Made by a program: the position numbers and the translations under genes. Below are positions 1 to 7,517 of a stretch of 64,000 bases of DNA, in pieces (the stretch's first letter is position 1; every line of letters starts with the position of its first letter). Location: assembly GCF_002939385.1 (NCBI RefSeq), contig NZ_MULI01000018.1:50285-114284 (forward strand), given 5' to 3'. The DNA is from Streptomyces sp. MH60 (lineage in GTDB: Bacteria > Actinomycetota > Actinomycetes > Streptomycetales > Streptomycetaceae). The notes under the pieces were generated by a model. That model worked only from the letters and a program-made list of their open reading frames with translations. It was not told where the DNA came from and made no database searches.

Positions 1-1
1 A

Positions 2-307
2 CGGGTCGTACTGCTCGGGGACGCAGCAGCGGCGACAGCCCTGCTGGGCGACGGGTCCAGCATGGCGATGGCGGGCGCGTACGCCCTCGCAGAAGAGCTC
101 GCCGCCCAACCCGGTGATCACGCCCGCGCCTTCGCCGCCTATGAGTCACGGCTCCGCCGTGAGGTAGGTCCGCGGCAGCGACGCGTCGGTCTGCTCTCCA
201 GGCTCATGGTGCCCCGCACCCGGACGGGCCTCGCGGTGCGCAATACGGTGGGCCGCGCGGTCGGTCGCACGAACCGGATCGCCTCTCGCGAAGCCGCGAA
301 CCGGTAG
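2..307 (+). CDS. FAD-dependent monooxygenase, C-terminal fragment (cut by window start)
   Basis: The frame is open from the first bases and ends at TAG 305-307, giving about 101 residues. It begins RVVLLGDAA, the GD motif that contacts the FAD ribityl chain in aromatic-ring hydroxylases of the PHBH/TetX group. The following segment (MAGAYALAEELA) is the helix expected after that motif, and RAFAAYESRLR is the usual end of the FAD domain. The usual His and Gly-rich residues after GDAA (as in GDAAH...G.G) are replaced by AAATALLGDGSS, so some divergence is possible. The N-terminal Rossmann motif lies outside the window, so the substrate cannot be judged. Confidence 0.75.
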   Translation, partial: RVVLLGDAAAATALLGDGSSMAMAGAYALAEELAAQPGDHARAFAAYESRLRREVGPRQRRVGLLSRLMVPRTRTGLAVRNTVGRAVGRTNRIASREAANR

Positions 308-519
308 ACCGGGCCCGCACCGTCCGCTCACCGGTCGGTGCGCAGGTCCGCGGCAGCTCTCAGCCGGGTCGGCGCCGCCATGTCCGACGAGCGCGGCTCG
401 GCGTGGCGGGTCATCACCGATGCGGCAGATCGACTGCTGTCGGCCCCACCCACCGTTCCCGGCGCTCCCCACAACAAGGGCGCTGCCGGTGACTACCCCC
501 CGCGACGCGGAGGCGAGGT
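308..519. other. Non-coding spacer before transposase remnant
   Basis: No reading frame here has recognisable protein similarity or a ribosome binding site. It sits between the monooxygenase tail and the decayed transposase and may be residual mobile-element DNA. No terminal inverted repeat was identified. Confidence 0.4.
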
Positions 520-750
520 GCTGGACGGACAAGGCGTATCGAGGCGCCAGGGCACCACCCGGGCGCCCGTCCGCGATCGGCGTCTCAAGCTGCGGCAACG
601 TCGGCACAACAGCACCCAGGCCGGAATCCGTTGCCTCGGCGAGCAAGCCCTGGCCGCCCTGAAGGACTGACGCCTCCCGCGGAGTTCCGCTGTAGCACCA
701 ACCGGGTCACCGCCATCGTGACGACCATCCCCGCCCTTCGTCACGCCTCA
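520..750 (+). pseudogene. IS5-family transposase remnant, 3' part, frameshifted
   Basis: Three consecutive pieces in three frames read like the C-terminal part of an IS5-type DDE transposase. Frame 3 near 520-545 gives WTDKAYRGA, the motif around the second Asp. Frame 2 near 600-670 gives IRCLGEQALAALKD, which holds the catalytic Glu. Frame 1 near 680-750 gives FRCSTNRVTAIVTTI, the conserved C-terminus. At least two frameshifts and a stop (TGA 668-670) break it, and the N-terminal two thirds are absent. It overlaps the end of the opposite-strand luciferase-like gene fragment, which suggests that the element interrupted that gene and then decayed. Identification is by motif memory, not database search. 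Confidence 0.7.
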
Positions 751-1396
751 GCCGCGACCCGCGGGCCACCTCGGCGTCGAATTCCTCCCGCCGCAGCGGC
801 GGCCAGCCGCGCTGCCTCCCGATCCGGTCACGGATCTCCTTGTACCCGGGGTAGAAGAGCTCCTCGGCCTCTCCGTCGGTGGCGGCGACGAAGCCGGGCG
901 AAGGCGTGCCGATCGGCTGTGCGGTCGTGCCGAATTCGTCACTGGCACGCCGGTACAGATCCACGTAGGGAGCGAACCGGTCGGGAGCGCCGCCGATGAC
1001 GGCGAGCATGAGCCGGAAGCCGTACCGCGCGGTGGGGAGCACGGACTGCGGTGTCCCGCCCACCCCCACCCAGGTGTTGAGACGTCCCGAATCCGTCTTC
1101 GGGTACACGTCCGCATCGTGCAGGGCGGCACGCGTGGTGCCTTCCCAGGTGACCGGTTTCTCGTCGAGGAGCCGGTGGAGAAGGTCGATCTTCTCCTCGA
1201 ACAGCACCTCGTAGTCCTTGAGGTCGTACCCGAACAGGGGGAACGACTCGGTGAAGGAACCGCGTCCGAGGATCACCTCGGCGCGGCCGTTGGAGAGCGC
1301 GTCGACCGTGGCGAACCGCTGGAACACGCGCACGGGGTCGTCCGAGGACAGCACGGTCACGCCCGACGCGAGCCGGATGCGCGGGACGTCCGTCAT
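707..1396 (-). pseudogene. Luciferase-like (LLM class) flavin-dependent monooxygenase, truncated at both ends
   Basis: The readable part RIRLASGVTVLSSDDPVRVFQ, ILGRGSFTESFPLFGYDL and WVGVGGTPQSV matches the middle of LLM-class oxidoreductases of about 340 residues. About 70 N-terminal residues that normally precede RIRL (first beta-strands and flavin pocket) are missing, and about 80 C-terminal residues after GWPPLRREEFDAE are replaced by unrelated sequence overlapping the transposase remnant. ATG 1396 is the best internal start; TTG 1435 would put the palindromic operator inside the gene. Product is unlikely to fold. MarR-like operator sequences lie immediately upstream, so the promoter may survive although the gene is broken. 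Confidence 0.7.
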
Positions 1397-1404
1397 CGCC
1401 GCCG

Positions 1405-1457
1405 ATCTAGTTGACATGTGAACCATGAAACCCAAGTGGTTTGCACGTCAACTAGAT
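1405..1457. promoter_or_regulatory. Inverted repeat, probable MarR operator
   Basis: ATCTAGTTGAC at 1405-1415 and its exact reverse complement GTCAACTAGAT at 1447-1457 form an 11-bp inverted repeat. Within the left part, GTTGACATGTGAAC (1410-1423) is itself a 12/14 palindrome of the kind bound by MarR dimers. The site lies upstream of the truncated luciferase-like gene and downstream of the MarR gene, and shares the GTTGA core with the 2165-2180 palindrome. Confidence 0.5.
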
Positions 1458-1603
1458 AGAGTCATCGATGCCCCCAATCACGCTGCCCCAGGGTCCAGGG
1501 GGAAGCTCGGCGGAGCTTGAGCCCTCTCAGTCCTGGTGCGGGGGAGAGGGGGAACCCTCACCGGCTCGGCGTTCCCGGGTGCCGGGCCGCTCCTCTCGCC
1601 CGG

Positions 1604-2071
1604 TCAGTCCGGCTGCTTCTCCATGTGGTCCAGGATGCGCTGGGAGAGGCGGCCGAGTGTGTTGAGCTGGTTCGGGGTCAGGGCGTCGATGAAGAGGCGG
1701 CGGACGTGCTCGACGTGCTGGGGCGCGGCCTCCTCGATCGCCTTGTAGCCGGCCGGGGTGGCGACGACGAACGCACCGCGTCCGTCGTCGGGGCACTCCT
1801 CCCTGGCCACGAGCCCGCGTTTCGCCATCCGCGTGACCTGGTGGGACATCCGGCTCTTCTCCCACTCCACGAGTTTGGCCAGATCCAGGAAGCGCATCCG
1901 CCCGTTGCCTCTTTCGGTGAGGCTGACGAGCACGGTGTAGTCGGCCGCTGACATCCCGGAGTCGATGTGGACGCGTCGGGACAGTCGTCCGATGAGTGTC
2001 TCCTGCATGCGGATGAAGCTGTCCCAGGCGGCCTTCTGCTCGGGGTCGAGCCAGCGCGGCTGTGCGTCCAT
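1604..2071 (-). CDS. MarR family transcriptional regulator
   Basis: This 155-residue protein has the layout of MarR winged-helix regulators: an N-terminal dimer helix, SAADYTVLVSLTE, then the helix-turn-helix and wing (LAKLVEWEKSRMSHQVTRMAKRGLVAREE, followed by DDGRGAFVVATPAG). It starts at ATG 2069-2071. The first 110 residues match the family best, and the C-terminal helices (LFIDALTPNQLNTLGRLSQRILDHM) complete the dimer interface. Palindromes with a GTTGA core at 1405-1457 and 2165-2180 flank the gene, so it probably represses itself, the neighbouring GNAT gene and formerly the luciferase-like gene. The ligand is unknown. Confidence 0.88.
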   Translation of the reverse strand: MDAQPRWLDPEQKAAWDSFIRMQETLIGRLSRRVHIDSGMSAADYTVLVSLTERGNGRMRFLDLAKLVEWEKSRMSHQVTRMAKRGLVAREECPDDGRGAFVVATPAGYKAIEEAAPQHVEHVRRLFIDALTPNQLNTLGRLSQRILDHMEKQPD

Positions 2072-2164
2072 GGGGGCAGTCTAACGAAATCGTTGACAGC
2101 TCATCTACCGGCTGTGGCCGCGACGCGGCCCTCAGTGCGGCCGCGCGCGGACCATGACCAGGTA

Positions 2165-2180
2165 AGTTGATGCATCAACT
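2165..2180. promoter_or_regulatory. 16-bp perfect palindrome, probable MarR operator
   Basis: AGTTGATGCATCAACT is a perfect palindrome in the intergenic region between the MarR gene and the GNAT gene on the plus strand. Size and AT content fit a MarR site, and another GTTGA motif (GTTGACAGCTCATC) lies near 2091. Position suggests control of both divergent genes. Confidence 0.55.
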
Positions 2181-2255
2181 GTGTCGGGCTAGGCTGATGT
2201 CCGGCCGACGGGACCCCGCCGAATCGAGCGGGACCGGGCCCCACGAGGAGGACAC

Positions 2256-2564
2256 ATGACGGTCGCAGTGAGCGACGTGCCCGAGGCGAAGCGCTACGAG
2301 GCCCGTGTCGACGGAGAGTCCAAGGTGGCGGGCGTCGCGGAATACATCCGTACGACGGAACTCGTGGCGTTCGTGCACACCGAGGTCGAGGCGGAGTACG
2401 AGGGCAGGGGGATCGGGTCGGCGCTGGTGCGCACAGCCCTTGACGAGGCGCGGGCCGCGGACCTGCGGGTGCTGGCCACCTGCCCCTTCTTCGCGGGCTG
2501 GATCAGCCGGCACCCCGAGTACCAGGACCTGCTGTACCAGTCCCGCAGCCAGGTCAGTGACTGA
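2256..2564 (+). CDS. Small GNAT-type N-acetyltransferase (YjdJ/Gtn10-like)
   Basis: This is a 102-residue single-domain protein of the small GCN5-like group. It contains the acetyl-CoA binding stretch YEGRGIGSALVRTALDEA (Q/RxxGxG/A motif) and the ending FAGWISRHPEYQDLL that is typical of YjdJ-like proteins. ATG 2256 is preceded by GAGGAGG at 2245-2251, a strong ribosome binding site. It is divergent from the MarR gene across the 2165-2180 palindrome and probably under its control. The acetyl acceptor is unknown; members of this group are usually called predicted acetyltransferases without a proven substrate. Confidence 0.85.
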   Translation: MTVAVSDVPEAKRYEARVDGESKVAGVAEYIRTTELVAFVHTEVEAEYEGRGIGSALVRTALDEARAADLRVLATCPFFAGWISRHPEYQDLLYQSRSQVSD

Positions 2565-2753
2565 GAAGCCGAGCGCGGGAGCGACGGAGGCCGGCATGAG
2601 CGGCGCATCCGAGCGAAGGGCGTACCGGACGGAGTCGGTCACGGTGACCTTCGAGGCAGGGCACTGTCTCCACGCCCGCATGCGTCCAATTCCCGCACCG
2701 GCTCTGCCGAACGCCGTCGTCACACCGCGCCGGAACCCACCGACCCGCTGACC

Positions 2754-3443
2754 CCGGCAGGCTCGCGGACACCCACGACGTCCGGCTGCGCATCCCGATC
2801 CACTCCGAGTACGCGGCCTCGGCCCTGGACGAACTCGCCGACGACGACGCGGTGTTCACCGTGGACACCGGCATGTCCAACGATTGGGCGGCGCGCTACT
2901 TGACCCCCAACGGACGGCGCCGGTGATCGGCTCGTTCCTGCACGGCACGATGGCCAACGCGCTGCCGCACGCGATCGGCGCGCAGTTCGCCTACGCGGGC
3001 CGCCGGGTGGTCTCGATGTCGGGCGACGGTGGGGGGAGAGTTGCTCACCGTGAAGCTGCACGCCTGCCGGTGAAGACGATCGTCTTCAACAATTCCCCCT
3101 GGGCATGGCCAAGTTGGAGATGCTGGTCGAGGGACTGCTCGAGCACGAGACCGACCACGAGGCGGTGGACTACGCGGCGATCGCCCGCAGCGCGGGCATC
3201 GAGGCGATCCGCATCGAGCACCCCGGGGAGGTCGCCGAAGGACTCAAGCGGGCGCTCGCTCACGACGGACCGTTCCTGGTCGACCGGGTGACCGACGCCA
3301 ACGCGCTGTCGATCCCGCCGCACATCTCGGCCGCCCAGATCAAGGGATTCGCCTTCGCCGCGGGCCGCACCGTGCTCGACGGGGGCGTCGGCAGGATGCT
3401 CGACCTGGCCCGCGCCAACCTGCGGAACGTCCCACGCCCCTGA
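2754..3443 (+). pseudogene. Thiamine-diphosphate enzyme (pyruvate oxidase/PoxB-like), frameshifted C-terminal remnant
   Basis: Three frames together spell the C-terminal third of a PoxB-like enzyme. Frame 2 gives SEYAASALDELADDDAVFTVD and AARYLTPNGRRR, then hits TGA at 2918. Frame 1 continues with VIGSFLHGTMANALPHAIGAQ and VVSMSGDGG (the GDG start of the ThDP/Mg motif), then PVKTIVFNNS. Frame 3 finishes with MAKLEMLVEGLLEHE and NALSIPPHISAAQIKGFA to TGA 3443. Frameshifts are near 2915 and 3095, the segment between GDG and NN is shortened, and the N-terminal two domains are missing. It is therefore an inactive relic. The C-terminal piece from ATG 3105 could still be translated but would have no active site. 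Confidence 0.8.
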
Positions 3444-3465
3444 GATGGTCACAGGACTTTCGGTG

Positions 3466-3493
3466 CCACCGGGGGCGACCAGGCCCCCGGTGG
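3466..3493. terminator. Strong hairpin between convergent genes
   Basis: CCACCGGGGGC (3466-3476) pairs perfectly with GCCCCCGGTGG (3483-3493) over an 11-bp stem and 6-base loop. It lies between the PoxB-like pseudogene and the convergent aldehyde dehydrogenase gene and likely serves as a bidirectional terminator. Confidence 0.7.
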
Positions 3494-3506
3494 TCGACCT
3501 GAGCGC

Positions 3507-5030
3507 CTAGAAGAACCCGAGCTTACGAGGGCTGTAGGAACAGAGGATGTTCTTGGTCTGCTGGTAGTGCTCCAGCATCATCTTGTGGTTCTCCCGGCCG
3601 ATGCCCGACTGCTTGTAGCCACCGAAGGCGGCGTGCGCCGGGTAGGCGTGGTAGCAGTTCGTCCACACGCGTCCCGCCTGGATCGCGCGGCCGGCGCGGT
3701 AGGCGGTGTTCATGTCGCGGGTCCACACACCGGCGCCGAGGCCGTACAGGGTGTCGTTGGCGGTCTTGATCGCGTCGTCGAAGTCGTCGAAGGACGTCAC
3801 CGACACGACCGGGCCGAAGATCTCCTCCTGGAAGATCCGCATGCGGTTGTGTCCCTCGAAGATCGTCGGCTGGACGTAGTAGCCGCCCTTCAACTCGCCG
3901 TCGTGCTCGATCCGCTCACCGCCGGTGAGTACCTTGGCGCCCTCCTGGCGGCCGATGTCCAGGTAGGAGAGGATCTTCTCCAACTGGTCGTTGGAGGCCT
4001 GCGCGCCGATCATCGTGTCGGTGTCCAGCGGGTGGCCCGGCTTGATCAGCTCGGTGCGGGCGACGGCGGCCTCCATGAACTCGGCGTAGCTGCCGCGCTG
4101 GACGAGCGCCCGGGACGGGCAGGTGCAGACCTCGCCCTGGTTGAGCGCGAACATCGTGAAGCCCTCGAGCGCCTTGTCGCGGAAGTCGTCGTCCCGCGCC
4201 CAGACGTCGTCGAAGAAGATGTTCGGCGACTTGCCGCCCAGCTCCAGCGTGACCGGTTTGATGTTCTCCGAGGCGTACTGCATGATCAGCCGCCCGGTGG
4301 TGGTCTCCCCGGTGAACGCCACCTTCGCCACCCGGGGGCTCGACGCCAGCGGTTTGCCCGCCTCCACGCCGAAGCCGTTGACGACGTTCAGGACGCCGGG
4401 CGGCAGCAGGTCCGCGACCAGGCTCAGCCAGTAGTGGATCGAGGCCGGGGTCTGCTCCGCGGGCTTCAGGACCACCGCGTTTCCGGCGGCGAGGGCGGGC
4501 GCGAGCTTCCAGGCCGCCATCAGGATCGGGAAGTTCCACGGGATGATCTGCGCGACGACTCCCAGGGGCTCGTGGAAGTGGTAGGCCACGGTGTCGTCGT
4601 CGATCTCGCCGAGCGAGCCCTCCTGGGCGCGGATCGCGCCCGCGAAGTAGCGGAAGTGGTCGATGGCGAGCGGGATGTCCGCCGCCAGCGTCTCGCGCAC
4701 CGGCTTGCCGTTCTCCCAGCTCTCGGCGACCGCCAGGCGCTCCAGGTTCGCCTCCATACGGTCAGCGATCTTCAACAGGATGTCGGAACGCTCGGTCACC
4801 GAGGTACGGCCCCAGCCCGGAGCGGCCTCGTGCGCGGCGTCGAGCGCCAGCTCCACGTCGTCCGCCGTGCCGCGCGCGATCTCGGTGAACGGCAGGCCGT
4901 TCACCGGGGACGGGTTCTCGAAGTACTGTCCGCGCGCCGGCGGCACGTACTCGCCGCCGATGAAGTGGTCGTAGCGCGACTGATAGGAGACGATCGCGCC
5001 CTCGGTGCCGGGCGCCGCGTAACGGGTCAT
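3507..5030 (-). CDS. aldB: NAD-dependent aldehyde dehydrogenase (AldB/ExaC type)
   Basis: The 507-residue protein is very close along its whole length to the AldB/ExaC acetaldehyde dehydrogenases, which oxidise acetaldehyde and similar aliphatic aldehydes to acids with NAD(P). The catalytic residues are visible: Glu in [11 protein letters not shown] and Cys in [12 protein letters not shown], with the N-terminal Asn in IIPWNFPIL. The ending [18 protein letters not shown] is characteristic. ATG 5030 is chosen because the similarity begins there and GGGAGG lies about ten bases upstream; ATG 5048 is an alternative. It is cytosolic. The GAF regulator gene immediately upstream on the same strand is the likely controller, as in ethanol/aldehyde-responsive systems. 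Confidence 0.92.
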   Translation of the reverse strand: MTRYAAPGTEGAIVSYQSRYDHFIGGEYVPPARGQYFENPSPVNGLPFTEIARGTADDVELALDAAHEAAPGWGRTSVTERSDILLKIADRMEANLERLAVAESWENGKPVRETLAADIPLAIDHFRYFAGAIRAQEGSLGEIDDDTVAYHFHEPLGVVAQIIPWNFPILMAAWKLAPALAAGNAVVLKPAEQTPASIHYWLSLVADLLPPGVLNVVNGFGVEAGKPLASSPRVAKVAFTGETTTGRLIMQYASENIKPVTLELGGKSPNIFFDDVWARDDDFRDKALEGFTMFALNQGEVCTCPSRALVQRGSYAEFMEAAVARTELIKPGHPLDTDTMIGAQASNDQLEKILSYLDIGRQEGAKVLTGGERIEHDGELKGGYYVQPTIFEGHNRMRIFQEEIFGPVVSVTSFDDFDDAIKTANDTLYGLGAGVWTRDMNTAYRAGRAIQAGRVWTNCYHAYPAHAAFGGYKQSGIGRENHKMMLEHYQQTKNILCSYSPRKLGFF

Positions 5031-5097
5031 CCTCTGTGCCTCCCTCATCGAGCGCTGCCCGCCGTTGGACAGCTCTGCGCGTGAGGCTAGGAAGCGG

Positions 5098-5116
5098 GAC
5101 GTTGCAGCGACGTTGC
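5098..5116. repeat. Direct repeat GACGTTGC x2 upstream of aldB
   Basis: GACGTTGC occurs at 5098-5105 and again at 5109-5116, so the copies start 11 bases apart, about one helix turn. They lie in the 139-bp gap between the regulator gene and the aldehyde dehydrogenase start. Such phased repeats are candidate activator sites. Confidence 0.35.
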
Positions 5117-5169
5117 GCGCGCCGCCTGCCGACGTGTGCTCTTGCGGAGGGCCGCTGACCGGCGGGCGC

Positions 5170-6465
5170 TCATCTCGCGTTCGGCGCCGCCAGCTCTGAC
5201 TCCAGCGCCGCGAGCCGGGAGCACGTCGGCGCCGTGGGCCGGACCGCCGCGAGTGCGCGCCACACGTCGAGGTCGTCCTCCCCCCACGGTGTGTGGGCCC
5301 AGTCGGCCAGCAGGTCCGGATCACCGCAGGTGATCAGCGCGGCGCGCAGACCGTCGGCGAGCCGGCGCCTGAGCCGTACGACCGCCGGCGCCTGGGAGCC
5401 GGGCAGCAGCGGACCCGCGTACCTCGTCGCCGCCGCCGTCACCGCCCCGGCCCGCAGACGACGTTCGACGACACCCGCGTCGGACTCGACGGGCAGCGTG
5501 AGCCGGTACGGCCGGGACGCCAGTCGGCCGGGCCCCAGGATGCCGCGCAGGCGTGCCAGTTCCGCCCGCAGCGTCACCGGGGGCACCGTCTCGTCCTCGT
5601 ACAGCGCGCAGAGCAACTCGTCGCCCGTCAGACCCTCCGGATGGTGGGCCAGCAGCACCACGATCTCGCTGTGCCGCCGGCTCAGCCGGACCCTGCGACC
5701 GTCCGCGCTCAGCAGGGCCTCGTCACGGCCCAGCGCGGTCAGCTCGGCCGCCTCGGGACCGGACCGCTCGGGCGTGAGCAGCGCCAGCTGCGACTCCGCG
5801 GCACGCGCCACCGCCTGTACGAAGCCCAGACTGTGCGGATGCGCCAGACCGTCCCCGCCCGTGATGTCCACGGCACCGAGCACCCGCCCGGTACGGGGAT
5901 CGTGCACCGGAGCGGCGGCGCAGGTCCAGGGCTGGACCCGGCGTATGAAGTGCTCGGCCGCGAAGACCTGCACCGGCCGGCCGACGGCCACCGCCGTGCC
6001 CGGCGCGTTCGTCCCAACGGCCGACTCCGACCAGCGGGCCCCCGGCACGAAGTTCATCCGTCCCGCCCGGCGCCGGGTGGCCGCATCCCCCTCGACCCAC
6101 AGCAGCCTGCCGTGCGCGTCGCACACGGCGAGCAGATGCTCGCCGTCGGAGGCGAACGTCCCCAGCAGCTCCCGGACCAGCGGCATCACCCGCGACAGGG
6201 GGTGTTCCGCCCGATAGGCGCCGAGGTCGCCGTCCATCAGCTCCACGCTCGCGGTGCCGTCCGGGCCGACACCCGCCCGGACCGACCGCCGCCACGACTC
6301 CGCCACCACGGTGCGCACGGGCCGCGGCACCGTCCCGGCTTCGGTGAAGGTCTCGTGGGCCCGGCGCAGGGTCCGCGCGCGCTCGGCGGGGTCGGCTCCC
6401 GGTTCCAGAGCCAGCCATGAATCAGTCAACGCGGCCTCCCCGGACGGTGTGGCGGTGTGGGACAT
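5170..6465 (-). CDS. GAF domain-containing transcriptional regulator
   Basis: The 431-residue protein resembles the sensor half of AcoR-like regulators. Residues about 25-70 hold the segment [16 protein letters not shown], and residues about 70-230 form a GAF domain ([29 protein letters not shown], then [12 protein letters not shown]). The AAA+ sigma-54 domain and Fis helix-turn-helix of AcoR are absent. Instead the C-terminus has a winged-helix-like region ([21 protein letters not shown], then [15 protein letters not shown]). ATG 6465 has GGAG about eight bases upstream; an in-frame start at 6492 exists but is less well placed. Being directly upstream of aldB, it probably activates that gene in response to an aldehyde or alcohol; this is inferred from context. 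Confidence 0.82.
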   Translation of the reverse strand: MSHTATPSGEAALTDSWLALEPGADPAERARTLRRAHETFTEAGTVPRPVRTVVAESWRRSVRAGVGPDGTASVELMDGDLGAYRAEHPLSRVMPLVRELLGTFASDGEHLLAVCDAHGRLLWVEGDAATRRRAGRMNFVPGARWSESAVGTNAPGTAVAVGRPVQVFAAEHFIRRVQPWTCAAAPVHDPRTGRVLGAVDITGGDGLAHPHSLGFVQAVARAAESQLALLTPERSGPEAAELTALGRDEALLSADGRRVRLSRRHSEIVVLLAHHPEGLTGDELLCALYEDETVPPVTLRAELARLRGILGPGRLASRPYRLTLPVESDAGVVERRLRAGAVTAAATRYAGPLLPGSQAPAVVRLRRRLADGLRAALITCGDPDLLADWAHTPWGEDDLDVWRALAAVRPTAPTCSRLAALESELAAPNAR

Positions 6466-6561
6466 CGTGACTCCGCTGCTACGCGCGGACAACCACTTCG
6501 ACCAGCCGGATCACCCGAAGGTGGCGTTCCGGGGGACCGGGCGAAGAGGCCGGGGGAGCGG

Positions 6562-7167
6562 TCAGGAGAGGTTGACCAGTCTGATGTAGCGGGTCCAGTC
6601 CCAGAAGGGCCCCGGGTCCGTGTGGTCGCTGCCGGGCACCTCGTGGTGCGCGATGATGTGCGTGCGGTCCTTGGGAATCCCGTAGGAGGTGCAGATCGCC
6701 GCGGTGAGCCGGGCCGATTCCTCGTAGAGGGCGTCGGTGAAGTACTCGGGCCGGTCCACCCACCCTTCGTGTTCGATCCCGATGCTGCGGGTGTTGTAGT
6801 CCCAGTTGCCCGCGTGCCAGGCGATGTCCGCCTCCCGGACACACTGTGCGACGTGCCCGTCGGAGGACCGGACGACGTAGTGCGCGGACACCTGCCTCTC
6901 GGGATCGCGGAAGATGGACAGGGTGTCGGCGTACGTCTCCTGCGTGACGTGGACGACCACGTAGTCGACGGGATAGGCCGTGGGACGGGTCGACCGGCTG
7001 TAGTTCGACGTGTTCGCCGGCAGCCACTCCGCGGAGGGGTAGTCGACGGCACGGCTACGCGCGGTGGCCTGTGTACCGGAGAGCAGGGTGTACGGGACGG
7101 TGGCCAGCGCGGCGCCCTGGAGGAGCCGCCGCCTGGTCGGAGCGGGTGCTGTCCTTTCCCTTTCCAT
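6562..7167 (-). CDS. N-acetylmuramoyl-L-alanine amidase, Tat-exported
   Basis: The 201-residue protein starts with a twin-arginine signal (TRRRLLQGAALATVPYTLL) and continues into an Amidase_2 (PGRP-like) domain. Probable zinc ligands are His73 in YVVVHVTQ and His182 in GSDHTDPGPFWDW; IAWHAGNWDYNTRSIGIEHEG is the central family signature. It would cleave the amide bond between MurNAc and L-alanine of peptidoglycan outside the cell. The domain fills the whole mature protein and there is no wall-binding module. ATG 7167 fits the signal peptide. It is not obviously in an operon; the next gene on the strand is more than 350 bases away. Confidence 0.9.
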   Translation of the reverse strand: MERERTAPAPTRRRLLQGAALATVPYTLLSGTQATARSRAVDYPSAEWLPANTSNYSRSTRPTAYPVDYVVVHVTQETYADTLSIFRDPERQVSAHYVVRSSDGHVAQCVREADIAWHAGNWDYNTRSIGIEHEGWVDRPEYFTDALYEESARLTAAICTSYGIPKDRTHIIAHHEVPGSDHTDPGPFWDWTRYIRLVNLS

Positions 7168-7252
7168 GGGATTGCCCTTTCGTCGGAGGGGCCCTGGGCC
7201 CGGTGGGGGTGGCTGCTCGGCCGTGCGACTCGGGGGAACGACATGCCGTAGC

Positions 7253-7284
7253 GACAGGCCGCACCGACAGGCCGCACCGACAGG
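7253..7284. repeat. 13-bp tandem repeat, about 2.5 copies
   Basis: GACAGGCCGCACC is repeated head to tail at 7253-7265 and 7266-7278, followed by a partial third copy GACAGG at 7279-7284. It lies about 90 bases upstream of the amidase start. Confidence 0.6.
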
Positions 7285-7453
7285 TCACAGCGACGGGACG
7301 GAGCGGCATGAACCGCGAAGCAGAACGCCGACGCGGACGTCCGACCGCCCCGGGGCGAGGTGCGTCCGCGTGAATCACCGTACGGCGGGCGGGGGTTGCG
7401 CAGTAGAGCGCCGCGCCGTTCCGTGGACAGCCACCGCCTTGTGGACACACCGC

Positions 7454-7469
7454 TCACTCGATCGAGTGA
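7454..7469. promoter_or_regulatory. 16-bp perfect palindrome, unassigned operator candidate
   Basis: TCACTCGATCGAGTGA is a perfect palindrome, 48 bases beyond the end of the ROK regulator gene and about 285 bases upstream of the amidase start. The dyad looks like a TetR/GntR-class operator but no adjacent regulator of that class is present. Confidence 0.4.
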
Positions 7470-7517
7470 ATCGGAGTGATCGGGCAGGCCGTCGGCGAAC
7501 CCCCTGCCGGACAGGCG

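Larger units (their letters stand above)
7168..7517. other. 350-bp non-coding region with repeat and palindrome
   Basis: No gene is supported here. It holds the promoter side of the amidase gene, a short tandem repeat at 7253-7284 and a 16-bp palindrome at 7454-7469, each listed separately. The reading frames that cross it are Arg/Pro-rich without recognisable motifs. Confidence 0.5.

Noticed and set aside
1468..1603. Repetitive GC-rich stretch between LLM fragment and MarR gene
   Set aside because: Short G-rich runs only; no clear hairpin with good stem or repeat unit could be defined.
3567..5084. 505-codon plus-strand frame
   Set aside because: Exactly antisense to the aldehyde dehydrogenase gene, composition-driven, no motif.
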